From assembly GCF_010894435.1 (NCBI RefSeq), contig NZ_JAAIXZ010000002.1, positions 744,001 to 808,000 on the forward strand: a DNA stretch of 64,000 nt, given 5' to 3'. A program made the position numbers and the translations under genes. Position 1 is the stretch's first letter; every line of letters begins with the position of its first letter. Positions 1 through 11,981 of this stretch are shown here, piece by piece. Below the pieces are notes generated by a model. The model had not been told where the DNA came from, made no database searches, and saw nothing but the letters and a program-made list of their open reading frames with translations. The DNA comes from Pyxidicoccus trucidator (GTDB lineage Bacteria; Myxococcota; Myxococcia; Myxococcales; Myxococcaceae).

Positions 1-223
1 AGACGACGTCACTGACGTAGAGGAAGGCGGCCTTCTCCAGGCCGATGTCCACGAAGGCGGCCTGCATGCCCGGGAGCACCCGGACGACCCGACCCTTGTA
101 GATGTTTCCGACGACTCCCTTGTCCTTCTTACGCTCGAGGTAGAACTCCGCGATGTGGCCGCCCTCTACGAGCGCCACGCGCGTCTCGCGACCCGCGGCG
201 TTGATGACCAGGATGCTGCTCAT
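1..223 (-). CDS. rng: Ribonuclease G/E family, N-terminal fragment
   Basis: The first 74 codons of a ribonuclease E/G-type endoribonuclease, cut by the window edge. The start MSSILVINAAGRETRVALVE and the following segment with GNIYKGRVVRVLPGMQAAFVDIG match the start of the S1-like RNA-binding domain of this family, including the conserved YKGRV and QAAFVDIG blocks. The family cleaves single-stranded A/U-rich RNA for rRNA 5' maturation and mRNA turnover in the cytoplasm. The ATG at 223 is the natural family start. RNase G and a short RNase E cannot be told apart without the C-terminal part, so the symbol is provisional. Confidence 0.9.
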   Translation of the reverse strand, partial: MSSILVINAAGRETRVALVEGGHIAEFYLERKKDKGVVGNIYKGRVVRVLPGMQAAFVDIGLEKAAFLYVSDVV

Positions 224-772
224 GGATGAATCCTGCACGCGCGCGCGGTAGGGCGGACCTCACCGGACGGGAGGCGGCAAGACGCCGCGCCTCCGAGCAC
301 GCTGCGAAGGGAGAGGCGGCCGCCGGCGGACCTCCAGCGTAGCGGGCCTGCCCGGACGTTCCGGGTGCGGCTCGCGTCATGCTGTCGAGGACCGAGGGGA
401 CCACCGCCTGCTCCTCCGAGTTCATGTCGCCCCGCATTGCGACCGGCACCGTGCCGGGCGAGGCCTTGTCTTCAAAACGCGTTCGAGCCCCTCCACCACG
501 CGCGTGCCGCCCGCTCTTCTATCCGCACCCGGTCGGTGCCCGTCGTGGGCCACCTTGGGGGGGCGACTGGAGCCTCGGTGCAGCCGGCGCGCCCGGATGA
601 GACCGGAGACGCAACCCGTCAAAATCCCTACCGGACCTGACCTCCGACAACGCGGAGCGTCACACAACCGTCCAGAAACACGAGGAGTTTTCCACTCCCC
701 GCCCGCTGTGTAAAGCCGAGAAACGGCATCCATCCACTGTCTGGCAGAAGCAGGCACCTGTCCGGCCGGGCT
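224..772. other. Intergenic region upstream of rng
   Basis: About 550 bases with no convincing gene; open frames here are arginine/proline-rich shadows on both strands. It should hold the rng promoter and the 3' end of the ligA-acyP-DUF3052 transcript. One clear stem-loop lies at 638-662: TGACCTCCG pairs with CGGAGCGTCA around an ACAACG loop with a one-base bulge. It has no T-run, so it is not a standard terminator. Confidence 0.5.
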
Positions 773-1216
773 TCAGGCCTGGGCGGGGACCTGCTTGCGG
801 CCCTCGGGCTTGTCCAGTCGCCCGCGAGGCCGGCGGACGAGTCTCAGGCCCGTCCAGGTGGCGTCGATGGTGCAGATTTTGTTGTCCACCAGGCCGATGT
901 CGAGGGCCGCGTGGCGGACGAAGTCCTCGGAGAGGCTCGTCTTGACGCCCTCGCCGCCGGGCCAGCACACCCAGATGCCGCCCGTCAGGGCCATGGCGCG
1001 CGCCAGGGCGGGCAGGCGCTGCACCAATTCCTGGGCGTCCGAGGTGAAGAAGAGGATGACATCCAGGCCTGTGACCGCGGTGATGAGGAACTCCACCCCA
1101 TCCGGCAGCGGGTTGAGCTTCTGCACGAAGCCCCGCGGCGGGTTGATGACGGAGACCTTGGACCCGGCCCGGATGCCCAGCATGGCCGGCAGGGATGCCA
1201 GCGCGTAGGGCGTCAT
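773..1216 (-). CDS. DUF3052 family protein
   Basis: A 147-residue cytoplasmic protein that fits the DUF3052 family. It opens with [20 protein letters not shown], followed by LPDGVEFL, then [29 protein letters not shown] and [20 protein letters not shown], all blocks typical of this uncharacterised family. No membrane segment or catalytic motif is evident. The ATG at 1216 overlaps the acyP stop by four bases, so it is very probably translationally coupled to acyP and is the last gene of a ligA-acyP-DUF3052 operon. Function is unknown. Confidence 0.85.
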   Translation of the reverse strand: MTPYALASLPAMLGIRAGSKVSVINPPRGFVQKLNPLPDGVEFLITAVTGLDVILFFTSDAQELVQRLPALARAMALTGGIWVCWPGGEGVKTSLSEDFVRHAALDIGLVDNKICTIDATWTGLRLVRRPRGRLDKPEGRKQVPAQA

Positions 1217-1500
1217 GACGTGCGCTCCACGATGAATTGACTGAACTCGCCAGTGGCTTCGCCGTCCATACGCTCCACGCCCGACACCCTAGCCTGGGTT
1301 GGACCGCGCTGACACCAGCGGATGAATTCTTCCAGCACTGCGGGCGCTCCCTCCACCACGGCCTCCACGGCGCCGTCGGAGCGGTTGCGCACCCACCCGG
1401 TGAGCCCCAGGCGCACGGCTTCGGTGCGGGCGCTCTCCCGGAAGAAGACGCCCTGCACCTTGCCCTGGATTCGCAGCGTTACCCGCCGCGTGCCACTCAT
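1213..1500 (-). CDS. acyP: Acylphosphatase
   Basis: A 95-residue acylphosphatase, the usual length, hydrolysing carboxyl-phosphate bonds such as those in acetyl phosphate or 1,3-bisphosphoglycerate. The two signature segments are present: [14 protein letters not shown] supplies the phosphate-binding loop and catalytic Arg21, and [17 protein letters not shown] supplies the water-orienting Asn39. It begins 12 bases after the ligA stop and overlaps the DUF3052 gene by four bases, so the three genes look like one transcript. No obvious functional link to DNA ligation is known. Confidence 0.95.
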   Translation of the reverse strand: MSGTRRVTLRIQGKVQGVFFRESARTEAVRLGLTGWVRNRSDGAVEAVVEGAPAVLEEFIRWCQRGPTQARVSGVERMDGEATGEFSQFIVERTS

Positions 1501-1512
1501 GGACCTGAAGCC

Positions 1513-4181
<2,669 letters not shown>

Positions 4182-5807
4182 ATGCGTAAAGCCCGAACTT
4201 CGAGAGAAAAAGTCGCCGCACCTGACGTGGTCGCCGTCGAGGCGGACGCGGAGAAGCCCCGTCGCAAGCGCGCCGCGGCGAAGACGGTGGACCGGGACGA
4301 CACGGAGAAGCCCACCCGGACCCGCCGCGCCCGACGCGACGACGACGAGGTCGCGGAGCCCGAGGTGGCCCCCGAGCCGCCCCGCCCGGTCCTCACCCCC
4401 ATTTCCCGGCCCGTCCGCGACGACGACATCCAGGAAGCGCGCATCTCCGGTGGCGACGAGGAGCAGCCGGCCGCCACCCTGCCGCCCCCTCCGGAGGCCC
4501 CGGAGGCCCCCGCCTTCACGGAAGTCACCCGCGACGGCGCGCCGATGCAGGTCATCAAGCTGAATGACCTGAAGCGGATGAAGATTACCGACCTGGCGAA
4601 GATGGCCCACGACGTGGGCATCGAGGGCTACCAGGGGCTGAAGAAGCAGGACCTCATCTTCGCGCTGCTGGGCGGCATCGCCGACAAGCGCTTCGAGGTC
4701 CATGCGGAGGGCGTGCTGGAGCTCTTGAGCGACGGCTTCGGCTTCCTGCGCAGCGCGGACAGCGACTACCAGCCCAGCCCGGACGACCTCTACGTGTCCC
4801 CGTCGCAGGTGCGCCGCTTCAACCTGCGGCCCGGCGACACGGTGACGGGCCCCATCCGCCAGCCCCGCGAGGGCGAGCGCTTCTTCGCGCTCCAGAAGGT
4901 GGACAAGGTCAACTTCGCGGACCCGATGTCGGACGCGGCGCGCGAGCGCATCCTGTTCGACAACCTCACGCCGCTCTATCCGACGCGCAAGCTCAAGCTG
5001 GAGCATGAGTCGTCGGAGATGACCACGCGCATCATCGACATGTTCTGCCCCATCGGCCTGGGCCAGCGCTGCCTCATCGTCGCGCCGCCGAAGGCCGGCA
5101 AGACGGTGCTGCTGCAGAACATCGCGCACGCCATCAGCCGCAACCACCCGGACGTCTACCTCATCGTGCTGCTCGTGGACGAGCGCCCGGAGGAAGTGAC
5201 GGACATGGAGCGCAGCGTGCGCGGCGAGGTGGTGTCCTCGACGTTCGACGAGCCCGCCACGCGCCATGTGCAGGTGGCGGAGATGGTCATCGACAAGGCC
5301 AAGCGCCTCGTCGAGCAGAAGTACGACGTCTGCATCCTCCTGGACTCGATTACGCGTCTGGCGCGCGCCTACAACACGGTGGTGCCCGCGTCCGGCAAGA
5401 TTCTGTCCGGCGGCGTGGACGCCAACGCGCTCCACAAGCCGAAGCGCTTCTTTGGCGCCGCGCGCAACATCGAGGAGGGCGGCTCGCTCACCATCATCGG
5501 CACCGCGCTCATCGACACCGGCAGCCGCATGGACGAGGTCATCTTCGAGGAGTTCAAGGGCACCGGTAACTCCGAAATCGTCCTGGACCGGAAGCTGATG
5601 GAGAAGCGCATCTTTCCGACGCTGGACATCAACAAGTCCGGCACGCGCAAGGAGGAGCTGCTGCTCACTCCGGGCGACCTGGTCCGCATCACCGCCCTGC
5701 GCCAGGTGCTGCACCCGTTCACGCCGATTGATGCGATGGAATTTGTGCTCAAGCACATGCGTCCGACGCCGTCGAACGCCGACTTCCTCGGCTCGATGAA
5801 CCGGTAA
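4182..5807 (+). CDS. rho: Transcription termination factor Rho
   Basis: A 541-residue Rho, the hexameric RNA-dependent ATPase/helicase that terminates transcription. The first ~130 residues are a low-complexity charged extension ([22 protein letters not shown] and similar) absent from the roughly 420-residue E. coli protein. Then come the Rho_N segment ([20 protein letters not shown]), the RNA-binding cold-shock fold ([20 protein letters not shown]) and the ATPase core with P-loop PPKAGKT (Lys307) and Walker B region [17 protein letters not shown]. The secondary RNA-binding Q-loop region and the [20 protein letters not shown] block are intact. It lies alone, divergent from ligA. Confidence 0.97.
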   Translation: MRKARTSREKVAAPDVVAVEADAEKPRRKRAAAKTVDRDDTEKPTRTRRARRDDDEVAEPEVAPEPPRPVLTPISRPVRDDDIQEARISGGDEEQPAATLPPPPEAPEAPAFTEVTRDGAPMQVIKLNDLKRMKITDLAKMAHDVGIEGYQGLKKQDLIFALLGGIADKRFEVHAEGVLELLSDGFGFLRSADSDYQPSPDDLYVSPSQVRRFNLRPGDTVTGPIRQPREGERFFALQKVDKVNFADPMSDAARERILFDNLTPLYPTRKLKLEHESSEMTTRIIDMFCPIGLGQRCLIVAPPKAGKTVLLQNIAHAISRNHPDVYLIVLLVDERPEEVTDMERSVRGEVVSSTFDEPATRHVQVAEMVIDKAKRLVEQKYDVCILLDSITRLARAYNTVVPASGKILSGGVDANALHKPKRFFGAARNIEEGGSLTIIGTALIDTGSRMDEVIFEEFKGTGNSEIVLDRKLMEKRIFPTLDINKSGTRKEELLLTPGDLVRITALRQVLHPFTPIDAMEFVLKHMRPTPSNADFLGSMNR

Positions 5808-5828
5808 GCCACCGGGAAAAGGAGCGCC

Positions 5829-6155
5829 ATGCGCCGCCCCCTGCTCGTCCGCCTGCTCACCCTTGTCGTGGGGATGACACTCGGAGGCCTGGCAGGGTGC
5901 GACCTTGGCACCTTGGACCCACCGGTGGGTGACCCTCCACCGGTGCTATCCAATCGCACCTGTTACACGGATGACGATTGCGTGGCCGACGCCTGCTGCG
6001 GCCTGGGCACCGCCGTGACGCATGCGGAGGACGGCCCGAGCTGTGGCGGCGTCTCGTGCACCGGGGGCTGCCCGGCGAACTCCATTGAGTGTGGCCGCTG
6101 CATCCCGACGTGCCGCCAATCGCGCTGCTCCGCCGCCTGCACTGCGGACCCGTGA
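5829..6155 (+). CDS. Small cysteine-rich lipoprotein
   Basis: A 108-residue predicted lipoprotein of unknown function. It has a basic N-terminus (MRRPLLVRLL), a hydrophobic stretch and a lipobox LAGC with lipidated Cys24. The mature part is very rich in cysteine (TCYTDDDC, ACCGLG, CGGVSCTGGC, CGRCIPTC, CSAAC), suggesting a disulfide-bonded periplasmic or outer-membrane domain. AAAGGAG lies just before the ATG. It starts 21 bases after rho and may be read through from it. Similar DDDC...CCGL segments occur in the lipoprotein at 13892-14368. Confidence 0.75.
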   Translation: MRRPLLVRLLTLVVGMTLGGLAGCDLGTLDPPVGDPPPVLSNRTCYTDDDCVADACCGLGTAVTHAEDGPSCGGVSCTGGCPANSIECGRCIPTCRQSRCSAACTADP

Positions 6156-6264
6156 GGGGTGAGCCCCGGCGGGCGTGCCGTGTCTGTCTCGTCCGCGACG
6201 ATTGCGTGCGCCGGAGCGTATCTCTCTGGCGCCGCTCCCTTTGTCCCTGCCGGGTTTTCGATGC

Positions 6265-7491
6265 TCACGCCGCGGGAGGCCGCGCCGCTTGCGAGTCCAC
6301 CGCGGCCACGGCCGCCGCCGGCTGGGCCTTGAGGCGTGCGTAGTCGAAGCACGCCACGAGGATGGAGGCGACGGGCACGGCGAAGAGGGCGCCCATCAGC
6401 CCGAAGAGCCGCTCCCCGGCGATGAGGGAGAAGGCGACGATGACGGGGTGGAGGTGCGCCGCCTGGCCCATGATTTTCGGGTTGAGGAAGTACGCCTCCA
6501 GCGCGTGGATGCCGACAATCCACGCGAGAATCGCCAGCGCCTTGCGGAAGTCGTCCGCGAGCGCGATGAGGACGATGGGCACCGAGCTGAGGATGGTGCC
6601 GAAGATGGGGATGAGGCTGAAGAGCGTGGCGATGGTGGCCAGCAGGAACGCGAACTTCACGCCGAACAGCAGCAGCCCCACGAAGGTGAGCGCGCCGTTG
6701 ACGATGCAGATGGTGACCTGGCCGCGCACCACGCCGGACAGGGAGCGGTCGATGCGCTGGACGAGCTGGCGCGCGTCGCTGGCGAGCTCGGGCGGAATCA
6801 GCGTCCCGAAGTAGTGACGGATGGCCTGCGCGTCGATGGAGAAGAACGCGCCCACCATCAGCACGAAGAACAGCATGAAGACGCCGGCGGCCACTCCGGC
6901 GACGATGCTGCGCGACACGTTGACGATGTCACCCAGGTTCTCCTGCACCAGCGACGAGACGCGCTTCACCGAGTCGCCCAGCAGCTGCTCCAAATCGAGC
7001 GCGAGGCTGAACTGTCCCGAGCCGGCCGCGGCGTCGGCGCCCTCGAGCGCGCGCGTGGAGAGGGCCACGGGGATGCCCCGGTTGCTGAGCCACGTCTCGG
7101 CGCGCTGGGCCAGCTCCTGCACGTGCTCCGGGGTGAGCGTGTTCGCGAAGGCCATCGCGTCCCGGCTGACGCGGGCCAACTCCCGGTAGAGCTGGGGCAC
7201 CAGCGCGACGAAGAAGAGGTACACGCCCACGAAGAAGCCGGCGTAGATGAGGAGGATGGCCACCCAGCGCGGCACGAGCCGGCCCGCCACCTTCAAGCGG
7301 GTGATGCGCGCGACGAGCGGCTGCACGAGGTAGGCGATGAGCGCCGCGCCGGCGAACGGCATCACCACCGAGCGGAAGGTGACCAGTGCCGCCACGACAG
7401 CGAGCCAGAGCCCCGCGAGGATGAGCAGTCGCTTGCGGCGGTCATTCGTGGGAGCGGGGGACGCGCTGGAGGAATCCAGGGGATGCAACAT
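6265..7491 (-). CDS. AI-2E/PerM family membrane protein
   Basis: A polytopic inner-membrane protein of about 408 residues in the AI-2E transporter/PerM family. It shows paired N-terminal helices (LLILAGLWLAVVAALV, VMPFAGAALIAYLVQPLV), a long extracytoplasmic segment, and C-terminal helices with the family-typical LFSLIPIFGTILSS and LNPKIMGQAAHLHPVIVAF blocks. Family members have been proposed to export or import small molecules or ions; the substrate here is unknown. The open frame reaches 7527, but the ATG at 7491 (MLHPLDSSSAS) is a more natural start. It stands alone on the minus strand. Confidence 0.85.
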   Translation of the reverse strand: MLHPLDSSSASPAPTNDRRKRLLILAGLWLAVVAALVTFRSVVMPFAGAALIAYLVQPLVARITRLKVAGRLVPRWVAILLIYAGFFVGVYLFFVALVPQLYRELARVSRDAMAFANTLTPEHVQELAQRAETWLSNRGIPVALSTRALEGADAAAGSGQFSLALDLEQLLGDSVKRVSSLVQENLGDIVNVSRSIVAGVAAGVFMLFFVLMVGAFFSIDAQAIRHYFGTLIPPELASDARQLVQRIDRSLSGVVRGQVTICIVNGALTFVGLLLFGVKFAFLLATIATLFSLIPIFGTILSSVPIVLIALADDFRKALAILAWIVGIHALEAYFLNPKIMGQAAHLHPVIVAFSLIAGERLFGLMGALFAVPVASILVACFDYARLKAQPAAAVAAVDSQAARPPAA

Positions 7492-7638
7492 GGGAACGGG
7501 CTTACGGCAGTGCCTCCCCCCTGACAAGTGCAGGCGCTCCCCGGTGGCCTCCCGTGACGCGGGTGTCGGTGCGGAATCCCTGTAGCTCTACAGCCGGGCC
7601 GGCCGGGAAGCAGGCAGGCAGGGAGCCCGGGCGGGCCT

Positions 7639-8097
7639 TCAGGCCTGGGGCGTCACCACGGGCCTCAGCTTCGCCTCCAGCCTGTCCAGGCACTCGCGCA
7701 TGTGCTTGCGCTTGACGCGGCCCTCGGTGGCCTCGCCCAGGCCCGTCATCTGCTCGGTGAGCCAGCGGCTGAGGAACAGCAGCGGCATCCGGTCGTCCGG
7801 CCCCAGGCCACGCTCCAGGTAGCGCTTGTTGCGCATGTACTCGTCGTACGCGTCCGCCTCGTGTCCCAGCTCCCACCGCGTCAGCCGCAGCGCCTCCGTG
7901 TACACGGCCGGCGCCGGTCGCGGGTGGGGCTCGGTGAAGAGGGGCGCGAAGCTTCCGCCGGTGTCCAGGTCCAGCTCCTCCACTGGCGGAGGCCACTGCT
8001 GGAGGTCCTTGGCCAGCAGCTTCGCCACCTCCTCCATGAGGTGGTCCAGCAGGGTGACGGGCTTGAGGTCGAAGAGGTGGTCCCAGCGCGAGGGCAT
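7639..8097 (-). CDS. Hypothetical protein, co-transcribed with lipase
   Basis: A 152-residue soluble protein I do not recognise. It begins MPSRWDHLFDLKPVTLLDHL and is rich in acidic and basic residues, with no signal peptide, membrane segment or known motif; the predicted helical C-terminus is strongly charged. It starts 15 bases after the stop of the hydrolase gene at 8113-8910, so the two are probably co-transcribed. The codon use and G+C match the neighbours, supporting a real native gene. Confidence 0.7.
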   Translation of the reverse strand: MPSRWDHLFDLKPVTLLDHLMEEVAKLLAKDLQQWPPPVEELDLDTGGSFAPLFTEPHPRPAPAVYTEALRLTRWELGHEADAYDEYMRNKRYLERGLGPDDRMPLLFLSRWLTEQMTGLGEATEGRVKRKHMRECLDRLEAKLRPVVTPQA

Positions 8098-8112
8098 GCC
8101 TTCTTCTCTACC

Positions 8113-8910
8113 TCAAGAGGCGGAGGCGGGCTGCGGCAGCATGCGCAGCACGGGTGCCGGCTCGCCATAGCCCAGGGCGAGCTCGCGGCGGATGACCTCG
8201 TACACCGCCCGCCGGGTGAGCAGCTCGCCGTGCCCCACGCCGGGCACCTCAAGGTTGAAGACGTTGGCCTGTCCCTCCATGTCCACCATGGCGGAAGGCC
8301 AGGGCGTCACCCCGTCATCGCGCGAGTAGAGGGACACCAGGCGCACGCCGCACGGGAAGGCCCCCGTCCGGAGCTCCTTGAGGAAGGGCGACACGGGCGT
8401 GAGCTGCCACATGCTGCGGCTGAACCAGCCCAGCGTCGCGCAGCCCAGGTACGCCAGCCGCGAGCCCCGGTGCGGCGTGCCCAGGGTTATCAGGCTGCGC
8501 ACCCGCTGGTCCCCGCCCAGCCGCTTCACGTAGTAGCTGCCGATGAGGCCGCCCTTCGAGTGGCCGATGATGGTGAGCGGCCCCATGCCGGGGAAGCGCG
8601 TGTACATGCGCTCCACCTTCTCGCGCACCTTCCGGGCCAGCACGTCGATGCCGTAGGTGTTGAAGCGGTCCATCGCCCCACCGAGGTGGATGGACCAGAC
8701 GCAGTAGCCGTCGCGCCTCAGCCGGTGCTCCAGCACCTCGAAGACGCGCCGGGTGCTGAAGAAGCCGTACAGCAGCAGCACCGGCTTCTGGCAGTCCGTG
8801 AAGTTCGTCTTCCGGACGATGCGGTTGGCGTTCGGGTCCAGGTGGACGTAACCCGCGAGGTCCCGAAGCTGGCGTTTCCAACGGCGATAACGCAGGACGA
8901 GAGGGTTCAT
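8113..8910 (-). CDS. Lipase-like alpha/beta hydrolase
   Basis: A 265-residue alpha/beta hydrolase resembling triacylglycerol lipase/esterase family proteins. The nucleophile elbow is GHSKGG (Ser118), the oxyanion-hole strand is PVLLLYGFFSTRR, and the probable acid and histidine are in YSRDDGV (Asp198/199) and GVGHGEL (His227). No cleavable signal peptide is seen, so it is probably cytoplasmic or peripherally membrane-bound. The LITLGTPHRGSRLAYLG segment after the nucleophile is typical of lipases acting on water-insoluble esters. It is followed by the hypothetical gene at 7639-8097. Confidence 0.8.
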   Translation of the reverse strand: MNPLVLRYRRWKRQLRDLAGYVHLDPNANRIVRKTNFTDCQKPVLLLYGFFSTRRVFEVLEHRLRRDGYCVWSIHLGGAMDRFNTYGIDVLARKVREKVERMYTRFPGMGPLTIIGHSKGGLIGSYYVKRLGGDQRVRSLITLGTPHRGSRLAYLGCATLGWFSRSMWQLTPVSPFLKELRTGAFPCGVRLVSLYSRDDGVTPWPSAMVDMEGQANVFNLEVPGVGHGELLTRRAVYEVIRRELALGYGEPAPVLRMLPQPASAS

Positions 8911-9011
8911 GTCTCACTTGAGCGCCCGGAGCGCTGCATGTGAGCACGATAGGGAGCGTGCCCTGCGCCTGCCGGCCTGTCCGCCGCGTCGGCGCGGGCA
9001 ACGCGCGCTGC

Positions 9012-9524
9012 TCAACGTCCGGCGTCGGCTCCAGGGGTGCCAGCGTCGGGAATCCCACCATCTCCCGTCCCCGCGTCCCGGGTTCCCGCGTCCATGCCGC
9101 CGTCCCCCGTGCCGCCCAGGCAGCATGCTGGCACCCGGGTGAAGTACAGGCCCGCCTGAGAGCAGGGGACGCGGATGTTCCGCAGGTAGGCGCTGCAGCC
9201 GGTGACGAGGCGGTCGCCCTCGCACACCGGCGGAGGCGCGTCCGCGGGGTTGCAGGCCGTCCGCTCCAGCGCGCACACCGCGCGCGAGCCATAGAACCGG
9301 GAGTCGGTCCGGTTGCCCGGAACGACGGTGCAGGTGGCGCCCTCGCCGCAGTCCTGCACGGTGGGCCCGGTGGAACAGGGGCCCACGGCGCAGGCGGTCT
9401 CACAGTTGAGGGCCTCCGAGTCGTCGCAGCGCGGGGCCTGCGCGCACAGGTCCCCTCCCGAGCAGGCGGCGGTGAAGAGGACACAGACGACGAGGAGGCC
9501 AGTCAGCGGTGTGGGACGCGGCAA
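9012..9524 (-). CDS. Lipoprotein with Asp/Ala/Gly tail
   Basis: A 170-residue predicted lipoprotein of unknown function. The signal segment LTGLLVVCVLFTAAC ends in a lipobox TAAC. The mature part has paired cysteines throughout, and the last 40 residues are a repetitive low-complexity tail of DAG/DGG units (MDAGTRDAGTGDGGIPDAG). Such D-A-G tails are common linkers in myxobacterial surface proteins. The start is a TTG at 9524 with GAGG six bases upstream, 18 bases after the amidotransferase stop, which suggests co-transcription. Confidence 0.7.
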   Translation of the reverse strand: MPRPTPLTGLLVVCVLFTAACSGGDLCAQAPRCDDSEALNCETACAVGPCSTGPTVQDCGEGATCTVVPGNRTDSRFYGSRAVCALERTACNPADAPPPVCEGDRLVTGCSAYLRNIRVPCSQAGLYFTRVPACCLGGTGDGGMDAGTRDAGTGDGGIPDAGTPGADAGR

Positions 9525-9542
9525 GTCGAGCCTCGGTGCAAG

Positions 9543-10298
9543 TCAGGTGAAGCGCTCCAGGAAGTTCAGCAGGATTTGCCGGCCGGAGGGAGTGGGAGCG
9601 AGGCTCGCGAGCAGCTGGGGCACCCGCTCCCCCGGGGCGGCGCCTTGCGCGACGGCGTCCCGGTCCAGCCCCTCCTGCCGCGCCAGGATGATGGCGCGGA
9701 TGGCGTCCGTGGTCGCCTCGGGGTGGAACTGCACGCCCCGCACGTTGGGCCGGAAGGCCAGCGCCTGCGCGGCTGTGTTGGCGTTGCCGGCCAGCACGCG
9801 CGTGCCCTCGGGGAGCCGGGTGACGATGTCCTCGTGGGTGGCGTGGACGGCGAAGCGCTCGGGCAGGCCGTCGAAGAGGGAGTCCTTCCGCCCCTCCTCG
9901 GTGAGCGTCACCTCCACGGTGCCTGTCTCCCGGCCCTGGGGATTGCGCTCCACCCGGCCGCCATACGCATGCGCGAGCAGCTGCTGGCCGAAGCACACGC
10001 CGAGCACCGGGGTGCCCCGCTCGCCCGCCTCCACCATGAAGTCCGCGGCGCGCTCCATCCACGGCTCCAGCTGCGTCACCGACAGCGGCGAGCCCGTCAT
10101 CATCACCGCGTCGTACCCGTCCGCGCTGGGTGGCAGGGGAGCGTTCCGGTGCGCATGGAGGATGTCGAAGCGGTAGCCGGACAGTCCGATGGTTTGCAGG
10201 AACCACCGCTCGTAATCGCCCACCGAGAGGCGCACGGCGGGGGCCGCGTCGCCCGCTTTCAGCAAGAGGACGTTCTTCACTGTCGCAGGTTGCCGCAT
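9543..10298 (-). CDS. Class I glutamine amidotransferase
   Basis: A 251-residue stand-alone class I glutamine amidotransferase (GuaA-like glutaminase domain). The catalytic triad is visible: Cys102 in VLGVCFGQQ, and His192 with Glu194 in GVQFHPEA. There is no fused synthetase domain, so it probably hydrolyses glutamine or a gamma-glutamyl amide, or feeds ammonia to a partner. ATG 10298 was chosen over an upstream in-frame start because AACGAGG precedes it. It is divergent from a glutamine-synthetase-like ligase, a pairing reminiscent of gamma-glutamylation and hydrolysis steps in amine catabolism (inference). Confidence 0.82.
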   Translation of the reverse strand: MRQPATVKNVLLLKAGDAAPAVRLSVGDYERWFLQTIGLSGYRFDILHAHRNAPLPPSADGYDAVMMTGSPLSVTQLEPWMERAADFMVEAGERGTPVLGVCFGQQLLAHAYGGRVERNPQGRETGTVEVTLTEEGRKDSLFDGLPERFAVHATHEDIVTRLPEGTRVLAGNANTAAQALAFRPNVRGVQFHPEATTDAIRAIILARQEGLDRDAVAQGAAPGERVPQLLASLAPTPSGRQILLNFLERFT

Positions 10299-10491
10299 CC
10301 GTGCCTCGTTCCTAACGTCTCGTGCCACGCGTGTCCGCTCCTGAGCAGTAGGGGTGGGACGCCTGTGTGACGCGAGGCCTCCCGATGACCGACGCTTGCT
10401 CGCTCACTCCCCGGCTTCGCGCTCTCAAGTTGCACATCGGCAGTCTGCTCGACGAGGCCGCCGACCACGGTGGTTAAGAAGGAAGGAACCC

Positions 10492-11958
10492 ATGCCCACG
10501 CGTCCCAAGGCGAAGGTCCTCACGCATCCAGCCATGGCCCGGAGAGCGCGCACCACCAAGGAGCGGGATAGCTCCGCCCGGAGCAGCGCCCCTCGCGACT
10601 CCAGCGGGACGGACACCCTGCGCCGCTGGCTGGACGAGAAGGGCGTGAAGAAGGTGAAGGTGGGTGCCATCGACATCGATGGTATCTGGCGCGGCAAGTA
10701 CATCTCCCTGGACAAGTTCCTCAGCGCCGCCAAGAGCGGACTGGGCTTCTGTGACGTCGTCTTCGGATGGGACCTCGGCGACGAGCTGCTGGACAACACC
10801 CGCGTGACAGGCTGGCACACTGGCTACCCGGACGCGCACGCGAAGGTAGACACCACCACCGGGCGCATCATTCCCTGGGAGCCTGACACGGCGGCCTTCC
10901 TGCTGGACTTCGTCAACCCGGACGGCTCGCCCTTCGAGGCCAGCCCGCGCCAGCTGCTCCAGAAGATTTCGACGCAGGCGCGCGAGCTGGGCTACCTGCC
11001 GCGCTTTGGCGCCGAGTACGAGTTCTACATCTTCAAGGAGCAGCCCCACACCCTGAAGGAGAAGGGCTTCCAGGAGCTGACGCCGCTGACGCCGGGCATG
11101 TTCGGCTACTCGTGGCTGCGCACCTCGCAGAACGCGCCGCTGGTGCACGCGCTCATCGACGGGTGCAACGGCTTCGGGCTCGACATCGAGGGCTTCCACA
11201 CGGAGACGGGCCCGGGCGTCTTCGAGGCCGCCATCCGTTATGACGACATCGAGAAGTCGGCGGACAAGGCCGTGCTCTTCAAGACGGTGGTGAAGGAGAT
11301 CTGCGCCCGCCACGGCCTCACCGCCTGCTTCATGGCGAAGGTGAATGCGAAGCTGCCGGGGTGCTCGGGGCACGTGCACCAGTCGCTGTGGGACCTCAAG
11401 GGCGAGCGCAACCTCTTCCACGACGAGGACGCGCCCCACCGCATGAGCCGCCTGATGCGGCACTACATCGGCGGGCAGCTCGAGCTGATGCCGGAGCTGA
11501 CGGCGCTCTACTGGCCCACCATCAACAGCTACAAGCGCAGCGTGGAGAACACGTGGGCGCCCACCACCGCGACCTGGGGCCTGGAGAACCGCACCACCGC
11601 CATCCGCGTCATCGGTGAGAACTCCAAGGCGATGCGGATTGAGTACCGGCAGCTCGCCGCGGACATGAACGCGTACATCGGCATGGCGGTGAGCCTGGCC
11701 GCGGGCCTGTGGGGCATCCGCAACAAGGTGGAGCCGCCCGCGGCCTGCAACGCCAATGCGTACACGGAGGCCGACGCCCGGCCCCTGCCTCGCAACCTGA
11801 GGGACGCGGTGGCGCTGCTGAAGAACAGCGAGCGCGCCCGGGAGCTGCTGGGCGAGGGCTTCGTGGACCACTTCGTGCGCACGCGCGAGTGGGAGGTGCG
11901 CCAGTACGAGCGCGCCGTCACCAACTGGGAGCTGGAGCGCTACCTGGAGCTCATCTGA
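10492..11958 (+). CDS. Glutamine synthetase family ligase (PuuA-like)
   Basis: A 488-residue member of the glutamine synthetase family, closer in layout to gamma-glutamylamine ligases such as PuuA than to the nitrogen-assimilating GlnA. Visible blocks: FGAEYEFYIF (metal-binding glutamates), GPGVFEAAIRYDD, SGHVHQSLW (catalytic His region), and RTTAIRVIGENSKAMRIEYR with nucleotide/phosphate-binding arginines. The GlnA adenylylation loop tyrosine motif is not apparent. The ATG at 10492 follows AAGGAAGG. It would ATP-dependently glutamylate an amine; the substrate cannot be read from sequence. An iron alcohol dehydrogenase follows directly. Confidence 0.85.
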   Translation: MPTRPKAKVLTHPAMARRARTTKERDSSARSSAPRDSSGTDTLRRWLDEKGVKKVKVGAIDIDGIWRGKYISLDKFLSAAKSGLGFCDVVFGWDLGDELLDNTRVTGWHTGYPDAHAKVDTTTGRIIPWEPDTAAFLLDFVNPDGSPFEASPRQLLQKISTQARELGYLPRFGAEYEFYIFKEQPHTLKEKGFQELTPLTPGMFGYSWLRTSQNAPLVHALIDGCNGFGLDIEGFHTETGPGVFEAAIRYDDIEKSADKAVLFKTVVKEICARHGLTACFMAKVNAKLPGCSGHVHQSLWDLKGERNLFHDEDAPHRMSRLMRHYIGGQLELMPELTALYWPTINSYKRSVENTWAPTTATWGLENRTTAIRVIGENSKAMRIEYRQLAADMNAYIGMAVSLAAGLWGIRNKVEPPAACNANAYTEADARPLPRNLRDAVALLKNSERARELLGEGFVDHFVRTREWEVRQYERAVTNWELERYLELI

Positions 11959-11981
11959 TGAGCACGACGGAGGAAGCAGTC

